From CBDUQP01 sp965369385 (GTDB lineage: Bacteria; Planctomycetota; Phycisphaerae; SM23-33), in the NCBI GenBank assembly GCA_965369385.1, contig CBDUQP010000137.1, positions 1 to 8,232 on the forward strand: DNA of 8,232 bases, in the 5' to 3' direction. Within the stretch, counting starts at the first letter, position 1. Every line of letters begins with the position of its first letter. The notes below the pieces were generated by a model that was not told where the DNA came from, made no database searches, and was given only the letters and a program-made list of their open reading frames with translations. Positions 1 to 6,070 of this stretch are shown here, one piece after another. Made by a program: the position numbers and the translations under genes.

Positions 1-230
1 TTACTGGCAAACCCAACGAGCCGCATAAACATTGCCACAAAAAAAGGTCACTCACTGGTGATGCAAATGCCGATGGTGTAGTTGACATTCAGGATTTCTT
101 GGAATGGGATTTGTCGTACGGCGGTCCGGCACCAACGCCAGAACCGCTGACGGCTTGCATGGTGGCGGCAGGCGCTATTGCGATTGTTCGTCGCAGACGC
201 GAGGTCCATCAGGCGAGCAGTCACACATAA
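1..230 (+). CDS. C-terminal end of a secreted dockerin / PEP-CTERM protein (partial)
   Basis: Only the last 75 codons (from position 3) are inside the window; the gene starts upstream. Seen: a dockerin-like calcium loop, GDANADGVVDIQD (57-95), with Asp/Asn at the usual ligand spacing. After a short linker come a Pro-Glu-Pro motif (138-146), a hydrophobic stretch ACMVAAGAIAIV (153-188) and four arginines (189-200), then a nine-residue tail and TAA at 228-230. PEP, helix and basic cluster together are the PEP-CTERM signal, which in known systems is recognised by an exosortase. A dockerin-like repeat next to PEP-CTERM is common in planctomycete exported proteins, so a surface or matrix protein is inferred. 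The catalytic or binding part is out of view and function cannot be given. Only one calcium loop is visible where classic dockerins have two. The frame before position 45 is uncertain because a run of seven A could hide a frameshift. Confidence 0.82.
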   Translation, partial: TGKPNEPHKHCHKKRSLTGDANADGVVDIQDFLEWDLSYGGPAPTPEPLTACMVAAGAIAIVRRRREVHQASSHT

Positions 231-358
231 ACATACTGACCATTGACAGGCACAACCGTGCAGGCAATTCTCTCCCTCGGCCGCAATATTTGAGGAATCT
301 TAAAAAGCGTTGCACTTTCTGAGTAGAGATGCGCATTGGCGCGACATTGCGGGATCTT

Positions 359-386
359 TTGCCATAAGCACTTAGAGATTTAAAAG
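359..386 (+). promoter_or_regulatory. Candidate sigma70-like promoter
   Basis: TTGCCA at 359-364 matches the -35 consensus at five of six bases. TAAAAG at 381-386 matches the -10 consensus at four of six, with a 16-bp spacer, in a locally AT-rich patch. It would give a leader of about 150 nt before mnmA. Planctomycete promoters are poorly described, so this is a weak call. Confidence 0.25.
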
Positions 387-511
387 ACGCAACGTGGCAG
401 GAATCCACTTGTCATATCCGGTTCGGTTTGTGGCTAAGTGTCTGGCTTTTCAGGAGTGCAATATCCCCATAGCGACAGTGGCCCTGTTTCTCAAAGAATC
501 ACAGGGGCTAC

Positions 512-548
512 GCGTCGGAGGTTTTTGATGATACAATTCCTCCGATGC
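512..548 (+). promoter_or_regulatory. Stem-loop covering Shine-Dalgarno and start codon of mnmA
   Basis: GCGTCGGAGG (512-521) can pair without a gap with CCTCCGATGC (539-548). That is ten base pairs including one G-U, with a 17-nt loop. The left arm contains the only good Shine-Dalgarno sequence (GGAGG, 517-521) and the right arm contains the ATG of mnmA (545-547). In a transcript that includes both arms, the ribosome site would be closed. Whether it acts as a switch is inference. Confidence 0.5.
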
Positions 549-581
549 CTACAGATAAAAACAAAGTACTCCTCGCCATGA
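528..581 (+). CDS. Possible 17-codon upstream ORF overlapping mnmA start
   Basis: The GGAGG at 517-521 is six bases from the ATG at 528, ideal spacing, but 23 bases from the ATG of mnmA. The frame opened at 528 reads MIQFLRCLQIKTKYSSP and stops with TGA at 579-581. That TGA overlaps an in-frame Met codon of mnmA (578-580) as ATGA. Four of its 17 codons are CAA, CAG, AAA and AAG, which are read by the Gln and Lys tRNAs that MnmA thiolates. It may be a leader peptide, or a chance frame inside the mnmA start region. No homolog is known to me and translation is unproven. Confidence 0.25.
   Translation: MIQFLRCLQIKTKYSSP
529..537 (+). promoter_or_regulatory. Extended -10 promoter element just before mnmA
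   Basis: TGATACAAT at 529-537 fits the extended -10 pattern TGnTATAAT with one mismatch and needs no strong -35 box; none is seen at the right distance. Transcription would start six to eight bases downstream, at about 543-545, giving an mRNA that begins at or within a base or two of the mnmA ATG. Such a leaderless transcript would lack the left arm of the blocking stem. This is sequence inference only. Confidence 0.35.
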
Positions 582-1612
582 GCGGGGGAGTGGACTCGGC
601 CGTCGCTGCCCGGCTGTTGCAGGAGCAGGGATACGATGTCATGGGTGTGTTCATGTGTCTGGGACACGCTGCAAGCGGCAGCGACGATTCACGCGGATGT
701 TGCAGTCCGCAGGATGCCGCCGACGCCCGCCGGGTGGCCGAGAAACTGGGCATGGACCTGTACGTGCTCAATCTGGGAGACGAGTTCGCCCCAATAGTGG
801 ACAACTTCGTATCCGAGTATCGCGCCGGCAGGACTCCCAATCCGTGCATTCACTGCAATTCCCAGCTCAAGTTCGGGCGGCTTGTTCAGCATGCCGATTC
901 TCTGGGCATTCGCTATATCGCTACCGGGCACCACGCTCGGATAGTGGATTTTGACGGTCAGCTTGCGATTGCTCGCGGAAGGGCCATCGCTAAGGATCAG
1001 TCATATGCCCTGTTCGCCATCGACGCCGGCATACTTGGCAGGATACTGTTGCCTATCGGCGAAATCGAGGACAAGGCGATTGTGAGGGAAAAGGCGAAGG
1101 ATCTGGATGCAATCGTGCATAACAAGCCAGACAGCCAAGAAATATGTTTTGTGCCGGATGATGATTACGTGGCGTTTCTGGCCGAGCAATGTCCCGAGGC
1201 ACTAGTCGCGGGCGAAATTGTGGACAGCGGGGGCAAAGTGGTTGGGCATCATGAAGGATATGCCCGCTACACAATCGGCCAGCGAAGGGGGCTGGGAGTG
1301 GCTGCGGGGATTCCGATGTATGTTACACATATCGATCCCGCCAGTGCGCGGGTGACGATAGGTCCGAAGGAAGAGGTGATGGGGAGATCACTGCGGGCAT
1401 TTGGGGCAAACTGGCATGCTGAAATGACGGGCGAGTTCCAGGCGATTGTGCAGATTCGCTACAACCACCGCGGGGACCCGGCCACTGTTCGAATCACGGG
1501 TGAAAGCACGTTTGAGGTCAAATTCGCCGAGCCAGTACATGCGATAACTCCCGGACAGGCGGCGGTGGTATATGACGGCGAGCGTTTGCTCGGAGGCGGT
1601 TGGATTGAGTGA
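545..1612 (+). CDS. mnmA: tRNA-specific 2-thiouridylase MnmA
   Basis: MnmA uses ATP and relayed sulfur to convert U34 of the Lys, Glu and Gln tRNAs to 2-thiouridine in the cytosol. At 355 aa it has the normal family length. The PP-loop SGGVDS (residues 13-18) binds ATP. The first catalytic cysteine is Cys101 in the NPCIHCN motif; the second is Cys201 in QEICFVPDDDY, and the pair matches the two cysteines of the E. coli enzyme. Other family signatures are ATGHHAR (127-132), KDQSYALF (150-157) and YTIGQRRGLG (242-251), followed by the C-terminal beta-barrel ending GGGWIE. ATG 545 is preferred because the strand KVLLAM before the PP-loop is needed; Met12 would remove it. No Shine-Dalgarno is well placed for this ATG. 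The end overlaps the next gene, so it probably opens an mnmA-glycosyltransferase-pyk operon. Confidence 0.96.
   Translation: MPTDKNKVLLAMSGGVDSAVAARLLQEQGYDVMGVFMCLGHAASGSDDSRGCCSPQDAADARRVAEKLGMDLYVLNLGDEFAPIVDNFVSEYRAGRTPNPCIHCNSQLKFGRLVQHADSLGIRYIATGHHARIVDFDGQLAIARGRAIAKDQSYALFAIDAGILGRILLPIGEIEDKAIVREKAKDLDAIVHNKPDSQEICFVPDDDYVAFLAEQCPEALVAGEIVDSGGKVVGHHEGYARYTIGQRRGLGVAAGIPMYVTHIDPASARVTIGPKEEVMGRSLRAFGANWHAEMTGEFQAIVQIRYNHRGDPATVRITGESTFEVKFAEPVHAITPGQAAVVYDGERLLGGGWIE
1592..1596 (+). promoter_or_regulatory. Shine-Dalgarno that favours the TTG start of the glycosyltransferase
   Basis: GGAGG at 1592-1596, inside the mnmA coding region, is eight bases before TTG 1605. No comparable site precedes ATG 1572. 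This decides the start call for the GT9 gene. Confidence 0.5.
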
Positions 1613-2573
1613 TTCAGGCAGTGGTTCGGGCGGCAGTGTGCTTGCGGTGCATACGGGCGCGCTTGGCGATATCATTCTCTTTGGGCATTTGCTGCGCCGG
1701 GTGCGTCACCAAGGAGACAGGATCACGCTGATAGCATGTGGCGAGCGAGGCCGTCTGCTTTCGCGGATGGGCGTTGTTGATCGGACCATTGATTTTGACG
1801 ATTTGGCGATGCACGAGGTGTTTTCAGATGACGCTTTGGAAGCCTGCACGCTACCTGGTTTGATAGGCCGGCATGACAGATTGATCAGTTGCTTCGCCGC
1901 GGGCGACATGCGGGCCGAGTTGCGGCTGGCGGCGTTATGCCAGGCGGCGGATGCGGCGTTCCTCCCGATCAGGCCCGCCGCCGAGCATCGCGGCCACCTC
2001 CTTGACCTGTGGTTGGATATGCTGGGGCTGGATGTTTCTGTGGGCCGGAGGGCAGGGGGAATCGCGGCTGCGTGGCCCCTGGCCGCGTGCGATAAGGGTT
2101 GCGGAACAAGTGTCTTGCGTGAGGCAGGCGTGGATGCCTCCGAGCAATATGTGGTGTTGCATCCGGGGTCTGGTGGGCGGGAGAAATGCTGGTCGCCTGA
2201 GAGTTTCAGGTGTTTGGCTGATAGTATTAGTAATGAAGGGCTGACGCCGGTGTTTGTGGTAGGTCCGGTGGAGCGAGACAGGTGGGCAGATGAGCGGATC
2301 GGGGAGCTGGCAGGTTCGCATGCTGTGGTGCTATGCCCTTCCCTGATTGAACTTACAGACATTCTCTGCGGGGCGGCAGCTTATGTGGGCAATGACTCGG
2401 GCGTGTCTCATCTGGCCGGTGCGGTTGGCGTTGGGTCGGTGGTGCTTTTTGGCGCCAGCAGGAGCGATCACTATGCACCGGTGGGTCAGTCGGTTACAGT
2501 AGTTGGGTCTGCGGCGATGTCCAGAATCGGCGTGGGTCAGGTTTTGGCGGCTGTTCTGGAAAGCGTTGAATGA
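1605..2573 (+). CDS. Glycosyltransferase family 9 (heptosyltransferase-like)
   Basis: This GT-B fold enzyme belongs to the family that transfers heptose or a related sugar from an ADP-sugar to lipopolysaccharide core on the cytoplasmic face. From TTG 1605 it has 322 aa. Seen: the N-terminal TGALGDIIL strand-loop (17-25), the central HPGSGGREKCW motif (186-196), VVGPVERDRW (218-227) and GNDSGVSHLAGA (262-273), the nucleotide-sugar site of the family, then VVLFGASRSDHYAPVG. I chose TTG 1605 because GGAGG at 1592-1596 lies eight bases upstream and the overlap with mnmA falls to 8 bp. ATG 1572 (333 aa, 41-bp overlap) would add a tail absent from relatives and has a weaker ribosome site. Donor and acceptor cannot be read from sequence. 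It probably lies in one operon with mnmA and pyk; the gap to pyk is 63 bp. Confidence 0.85.
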   Translation: MSDSGSGSGGSVLAVHTGALGDIILFGHLLRRVRHQGDRITLIACGERGRLLSRMGVVDRTIDFDDLAMHEVFSDDALEACTLPGLIGRHDRLISCFAAGDMRAELRLAALCQAADAAFLPIRPAAEHRGHLLDLWLDMLGLDVSVGRRAGGIAAAWPLAACDKGCGTSVLREAGVDASEQYVVLHPGSGGREKCWSPESFRCLADSISNEGLTPVFVVGPVERDRWADERIGELAGSHAVVLCPSLIELTDILCGAAAYVGNDSGVSHLAGAVGVGSVVLFGASRSDHYAPVGQSVTVVGSAAMSRIGVGQVLAAVLESVE

Positions 2574-2636
2574 GGGCGGGCGGCGGTTCGGCAGAAGAGC
2601 TGATCGCCCTAGCCCCTATTGAGAGCGACAGGGATC

Positions 2637-4052
2637 ATGATCAGAACCAAGATAATATCTACCCTTGGACCGGCAAGTTGTGAGATTGATGTGATTCGCA
2701 AACTTGCAGAGGCCGGCGTGGACGTGTTCCGTATCAATTTCTCACATGGCGACAACGAGCAGCGCAAGAGTCTCCTGGATAATATTCGTGCTGTGGAAGC
2801 GGAACTCGGTGAACCGTTGGGCGTGCTTGGCGATTTGTGCGGGCCGAAAATTCGCGTGCGTCAGATGGCGGATGAAGGTGCCAAGCTGGAAGATGGGAAC
2901 ACGCTGGTCATTCAGCGTGAGTATATGGAGGGTACCGCCGATCGGATATCCACAACTCTGGAAGAGCTTTCCCGCGAGGTAAGCGTCGGCGAGAGCGTTC
3001 TGCTGGATGATGGCAAGATACGCCTTGAAGTTATCGAGGTCCTCCCGCCGGACGAGGTGGTGTGCAAGGTGATTCGTGGTGGCATTCTGTTCAGTGGAAA
3101 GGGCATGAACCTTCCTCAAACGGATCTGAAGATCCCGGCGCTAACGGCGAAAGATCGTCGGGATGCGGCTTGGATCGCCCAGCATGAGTTTGATTATGTT
3201 GCGTTGTCGTTTGTGCAGCGTGCATCTGATATCGATGATCTTCGCAAGTTGCTTATAGAGGCAGGAAGCGATGCCCACATCATAGCCAAGATCGAAAAGC
3301 CCAGCGCTGTGGATGACATTGAAGCAATAGTAACTACCGCTGATGCCGTGATGGTGGCACGAGGCGACCTTGGCGTTGAAATGGACCTGGCTGTTCTGCC
3401 CGTGGTTCAAAAACGAATTGCCAGTATATGCCGGCTGGAAGGCAAACCCTGCATCATAGCCACGCAGATGCTGGAGAGCATGACCACCGCAGCCATGCCG
3501 ACACGTGCAGAGGTGTCGGACGTAGCTAACGCGGTGTTGGACTACGCCGATGCAGTTATGCTATCGGGCGAGACGGCGGTTGGCCTTTATCCTGTGCAGG
3601 CAGTGGCGATGATGAACGAGATTGTTGCTCAGACGCAGGGATATCATGATCGGCAGGATTCGCAGCGGCAGCAGTATTTCCGTGAGACTGGAACGGAGAT
3701 GGCATTGGCCAGTGCGGTCAGGCGTCTCACGTCGCTTGAAGAGATTGCGGCAGTTGCGGTACTTACGATGACCGGCAGCACCGCAAGGATCTTCAGCAAG
3801 CAGCGTCCGCCATGTCCGATTCTGGGGCTTTCGCCAAATGTAGGTGCGCTTAGAAAGATGACGTTGTACTACGGAGTCTTGTGTGCCCAGACGACTGTTA
3901 TGGAGCACACTGGCGATGTTTTACGCATGGCGGCTGAGTTTGCCGAGAAGTGTGGTGTGGCGAAGAAGGGTGAACAAGTGATAGTTGTTTCGGGAAGGCC
4001 TCTCGGAAAGTCAGGCCAGACGAACACGCTGGTTATTCATACTATAGAGTAG
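2637..4052 (+). CDS. pyk: Pyruvate kinase
   Basis: Cytosolic glycolytic enzyme converting phosphoenolpyruvate and ADP to pyruvate and ATP; 471 aa, the usual bacterial length. The A domain opens with RTKIISTLGPAS (3-14). FRINFSHG (31-38) gives the phosphate and cation ligands. The B-domain lid follows GDLCGPKIRV (65-74). Catalytic Lys218 sits in AKIEKP (217-222), with metal ligand Glu220 and RGDLGVE (242-248). ATQMLESM (276-283) and the PTRAEVSDVANAVLDYADAVMLSGETA signature region (288-314) follow. The C-terminal domain has TGSTARIFSKQRP (379-391) and ends GQTNTLVIHTIE (460-471). Lys71 stands where potassium-dependent enzymes have Glu (rabbit Glu117), so potassium-independent activity is inferred. 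ATG 2637 gives the standard N-terminus; a TTG at 2619 is the only other option. Upstream signals are weak (AGGGA two bases before, GAGAG farther), so translation may depend on the operon. Confidence 0.96.
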   Translation: MIRTKIISTLGPASCEIDVIRKLAEAGVDVFRINFSHGDNEQRKSLLDNIRAVEAELGEPLGVLGDLCGPKIRVRQMADEGAKLEDGNTLVIQREYMEGTADRISTTLEELSREVSVGESVLLDDGKIRLEVIEVLPPDEVVCKVIRGGILFSGKGMNLPQTDLKIPALTAKDRRDAAWIAQHEFDYVALSFVQRASDIDDLRKLLIEAGSDAHIIAKIEKPSAVDDIEAIVTTADAVMVARGDLGVEMDLAVLPVVQKRIASICRLEGKPCIIATQMLESMTTAAMPTRAEVSDVANAVLDYADAVMLSGETAVGLYPVQAVAMMNEIVAQTQGYHDRQDSQRQQYFRETGTEMALASAVRRLTSLEEIAAVAVLTMTGSTARIFSKQRPPCPILGLSPNVGALRKMTLYYGVLCAQTTVMEHTGDVLRMAAEFAEKCGVAKKGEQVIVVSGRPLGKSGQTNTLVIHTIE

Positions 4053-4063
4053 TTCTTTGTAAT

Positions 4064-4149
4064 GGCGCGACGACTTGTGACGACGAAGCCATAGGCGAAG
4101 CCGCAAGCTCGCAGAGCGAAGACCAGTCGGACTGCTGGTGTTGTTGCGG
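4064..4149 (+). repeat. Structured, repeat-rich intergenic segment after pyk
   Basis: Direct repeats are visible: GACGAC at 4069-4074 and 4079-4084, and CGAAGCC at 4084-4090 and 4096-4102, with a third CGAAG at 4117-4121. Downstream, CCGCAA (4101-4106) pairs with TTGCGG (4144-4149). This outer stem encloses two hairpins, GCTC-GCA-GAGC (4107-4117) and ACCAG-8 nt-CTGGT (4122-4139), so a branched structure can form. There is no T run, so it is not a standard intrinsic terminator. It could be a dispersed palindromic element of REP type, a factor-dependent termination region, or chance. Confidence 0.4.
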
Positions 4150-4208
4150 TGGTGTGGATGTGAGATTTTGGGATAATGCCCAAGTGATGGCCAACTTAGC
4201 GTATCGCG

Positions 4209-6050
4209 TTGAAACACTTGCTTGACAGGTGTTTACCCTTGCACTGCCGCGAGACGGACAACAGGTACATCTTTGCGGTGGTCGTGTTTGTGTTGACATG
4301 GGCGAGTGGCCCGATAGTATCCTGTGGCCTGGCCGAACTGTTTGCGCTTACATTTGTATCCGAATACTTGGTGGGAGTTACATCATCAGCCATGAAGATT
4401 TGCAGAGGAGAAATCATACAATACGCTCTTGTCGGCCTGCTTGTATTCTTGCCGCTTGTGGCGAATATGACCATCCACACGAACAGTCGCACCTGGCAAA
4501 ATGACCTGCTGGTGTTTGGGGGTCTGTGGGCGATCCTCGTGGCGGCGATGGTATTCTTGCGGGTTTCCAGATGGTGGCTGACTCCGCTGGTACTCGGCTC
4601 GCTTGTTTACAGTTGTTTTGTCTGGGTGACAGGCTATGACATTGGATATCATGCCATTTCCGCAATGTATGAAACGAATGGGGTTGAAGCTTTGGAGTTT
4701 GTGAAGTCACCAATCATAGTATCGGGTTTGATTGCGATGGTGATATTGCTTGTCACTTCTTTGTACTGTCTTCACTGCAAGTTGGAATGGAAGCTGTTTG
4801 CAAAGCCTGTTCTAATCTCTCAGATTTGGTTGATTGCCCTGGCCCTGGTTGGCGGTGTTTGTTTGACCACATGGAAGGTCCTGGGTAACGATTTCACTGA
4901 AATCTATCCTGCCAAGTTCATATGTCAGAGTGTCGACTACTACAGCGAAGTGTATCTCCTGCGCGGGGAATACGAAAAGCTTGAGTATGTCTATGAAGGG
5001 CCTCCTGTCGATGAGAAGCCAGAAACATACATTTTTGTGATGGGCGAATCGGCCCGAACGATGAACTGGGACCTGTATGGCTATGATCGTTCAACAACTC
5101 CGATTGTGCGGAAGTGGTTGAGTCAATATTCCCGCAACAGTGCGCTGTTCACAAAACCAATTGCTTCCGGCCGAGTTACCCGCGTTTCAGTCCCGATGAT
5201 ATTTTCCGTTGCAAACTCCAAGGATTATCCGCAGTTCTACAAGAGCCCCAGTTTCATTCGCGTGTTTCGCGAGGCGGGCTATAAGACGTTCGTGGCCTCG
5301 GCCCAGACCGCTACCGGGTACTACGAGGGGCTGCCCAACATGGTGCTTAACGATGCTGAAGTTGTTGTTCACTTGCAGGACCAGGGAATATGGTACCCAC
5401 TGGACGAACAGCTTCTGCCTCTGCTGGATAAGTATCTCCAGGATCCGGCCCCCAAGAAGCTGATCATTCTTCATCTTCAGGGCAGCCATTTGGAGTATGC
5501 CGAAAGGTATCCCGAGACATTTGATACATTCCATGGGCGCGGTGAACAGATAGACAGCTATGACAACAGCATTCTGTATACCGATTGGATGATCGGGCAA
5601 ATCTTCGAGCGGGCCAAGAGTCTGAATTTCCCTGCGTTCGTGTTCTACGCTTCTGATCACGGTGAGAACCTGAACGATGAAGGCGACGGGAACTTCAGTC
5701 ATGGTGTCGGAGAAATCAATAAATACGAGATCAACATTCCAATGGTTTGCTACTTCAATGAACATTTCGGCCGGACGAAGCCGCGGGCTGTGGAGTTGGT
5801 GCGCGAGCATAAGAACCGACTGATCACGCACGATATGGTTTCGCACACGTTCATGGGGTTGGCTGGCCTTGATGCCACGAGTGTTTACAAGCCGACTTAC
5901 GATCTCGCCAGCCCAAAATTCGCACCCGGCGAGTTATACTTCGCCGATAGCATGCGAACGATACTGCCCCTCTCCCAGTTGCAGGAGTCAATCGGTTCGG
6001 GCATTGCACCAATTTCAGCCGATTTGCCGAAGCCTGTGAAACGCCCGTAG
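4209..6050 (+). CDS. Phosphoethanolamine transferase-like membrane enzyme (EptA/CptA group, sulfatase fold)
   Basis: Relatives move phosphoethanolamine from phosphatidylethanolamine onto lipid A or core sugars, with the active site in the periplasm. The full frame has 613 aa from TTG 4209. Membrane helices are seen near 20-40, 68-89, 99-118, 121-143, 169-190 and 203-222, then a soluble alkaline-phosphatase-fold domain. Motifs: GESARTMNWDLYGYDRSTTP (279-298) with Glu280 as metal ligand and Ser281 at the nucleophile position, SGRVTRVSVPMIFS (320-333), HLQGSHLEY (422-430), YDNSILYTDW (451-460), SDHGENL (482-488) and SHG (497-499). The usual nucleophile in EptA is Thr; Ser here is unusual, and cysteines that form EptA disulfides are missing, which is more CptA-like. 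The start is uncertain: ATG 4392 gives 552 aa and five helices, the family norm, with GGGAG 14 bases upstream. TTG 4209 has no ribosome site. The exact substrate is unknown; with the GT9 gene it suggests glycolipid modification. Confidence 0.82.
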   Translation: MKHLLDRCLPLHCRETDNRYIFAVVVFVLTWASGPIVSCGLAELFALTFVSEYLVGVTSSAMKICRGEIIQYALVGLLVFLPLVANMTIHTNSRTWQNDLLVFGGLWAILVAAMVFLRVSRWWLTPLVLGSLVYSCFVWVTGYDIGYHAISAMYETNGVEALEFVKSPIIVSGLIAMVILLVTSLYCLHCKLEWKLFAKPVLISQIWLIALALVGGVCLTTWKVLGNDFTEIYPAKFICQSVDYYSEVYLLRGEYEKLEYVYEGPPVDEKPETYIFVMGESARTMNWDLYGYDRSTTPIVRKWLSQYSRNSALFTKPIASGRVTRVSVPMIFSVANSKDYPQFYKSPSFIRVFREAGYKTFVASAQTATGYYEGLPNMVLNDAEVVVHLQDQGIWYPLDEQLLPLLDKYLQDPAPKKLIILHLQGSHLEYAERYPETFDTFHGRGEQIDSYDNSILYTDWMIGQIFERAKSLNFPAFVFYASDHGENLNDEGDGNFSHGVGEINKYEINIPMVCYFNEHFGRTKPRAVELVREHKNRLITHDMVSHTFMGLAGLDATSVYKPTYDLASPKFAPGELYFADSMRTILPLSQLQESIGSGIAPISADLPKPVKRP

Positions 6051-6070
6051 TAGTGGCGGATAGCTGAATG

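Larger units (their letters stand above)
231..544. other. Intergenic region / leader upstream of mnmA
   Basis: This 314-bp gap lies between the dockerin/PEP-CTERM gene and mnmA. I see no credible gene: the open frames on either strand are low-complexity in content and show no family motif. It holds one weak sigma70-like promoter candidate (359-386), an extended -10 box close to mnmA (529-537), a short hairpin GCCCTGT/ACAGGG (481-487 with 501-506) and the stem that covers the mnmA start. No hairpin here is followed by a proper T run, so I see no clear terminator for the upstream gene. Confidence 0.6.

Noticed and set aside
243..248. Exact -35 consensus TTGACA
   Set aside because: No acceptable -10 box is found 16-18 bases downstream.
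331..360. GCGC-ATTG-GCGC hairpin followed later by TTTT as terminator of the upstream gene
   Set aside because: The stem has only four pairs and the T run begins 14 bases after it, so it does not fit an intrinsic terminator.
481..508. GCCCTGT...ACAGGG hairpin upstream of mnmA as terminator
   Set aside because: Stem is imperfect, loop is long and no T run follows.
578..1612. Shorter mnmA starting at Met12 (ATG 578, ATGA overlap with the small frame)
   Set aside because: It would delete the first beta strand (KVLLAM) before the ATP-binding SGGVDS loop, which homologs keep.
1706..2362. Minus-strand 218-codon open frame opposite the glycosyltransferase
   Set aside because: No family motif, Ser/Pro/Arg-rich content typical of an antisense shadow in GC-rich DNA; the plus-strand frame carries all GT9 motifs.
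2633..2642. Perfect 10-bp palindrome GATCATGATC over the pyk start codon
   Set aside because: It is short, and an ATG flanked by GATC sequences gives it easily. No second copy or spaced half-site supports an operator.
5187..5846. Minus-strand 219-codon open frame opposite the phosphoethanolamine transferase
   Set aside because: It mirrors the conserved catalytic domain on the plus strand and has no motif of its own.
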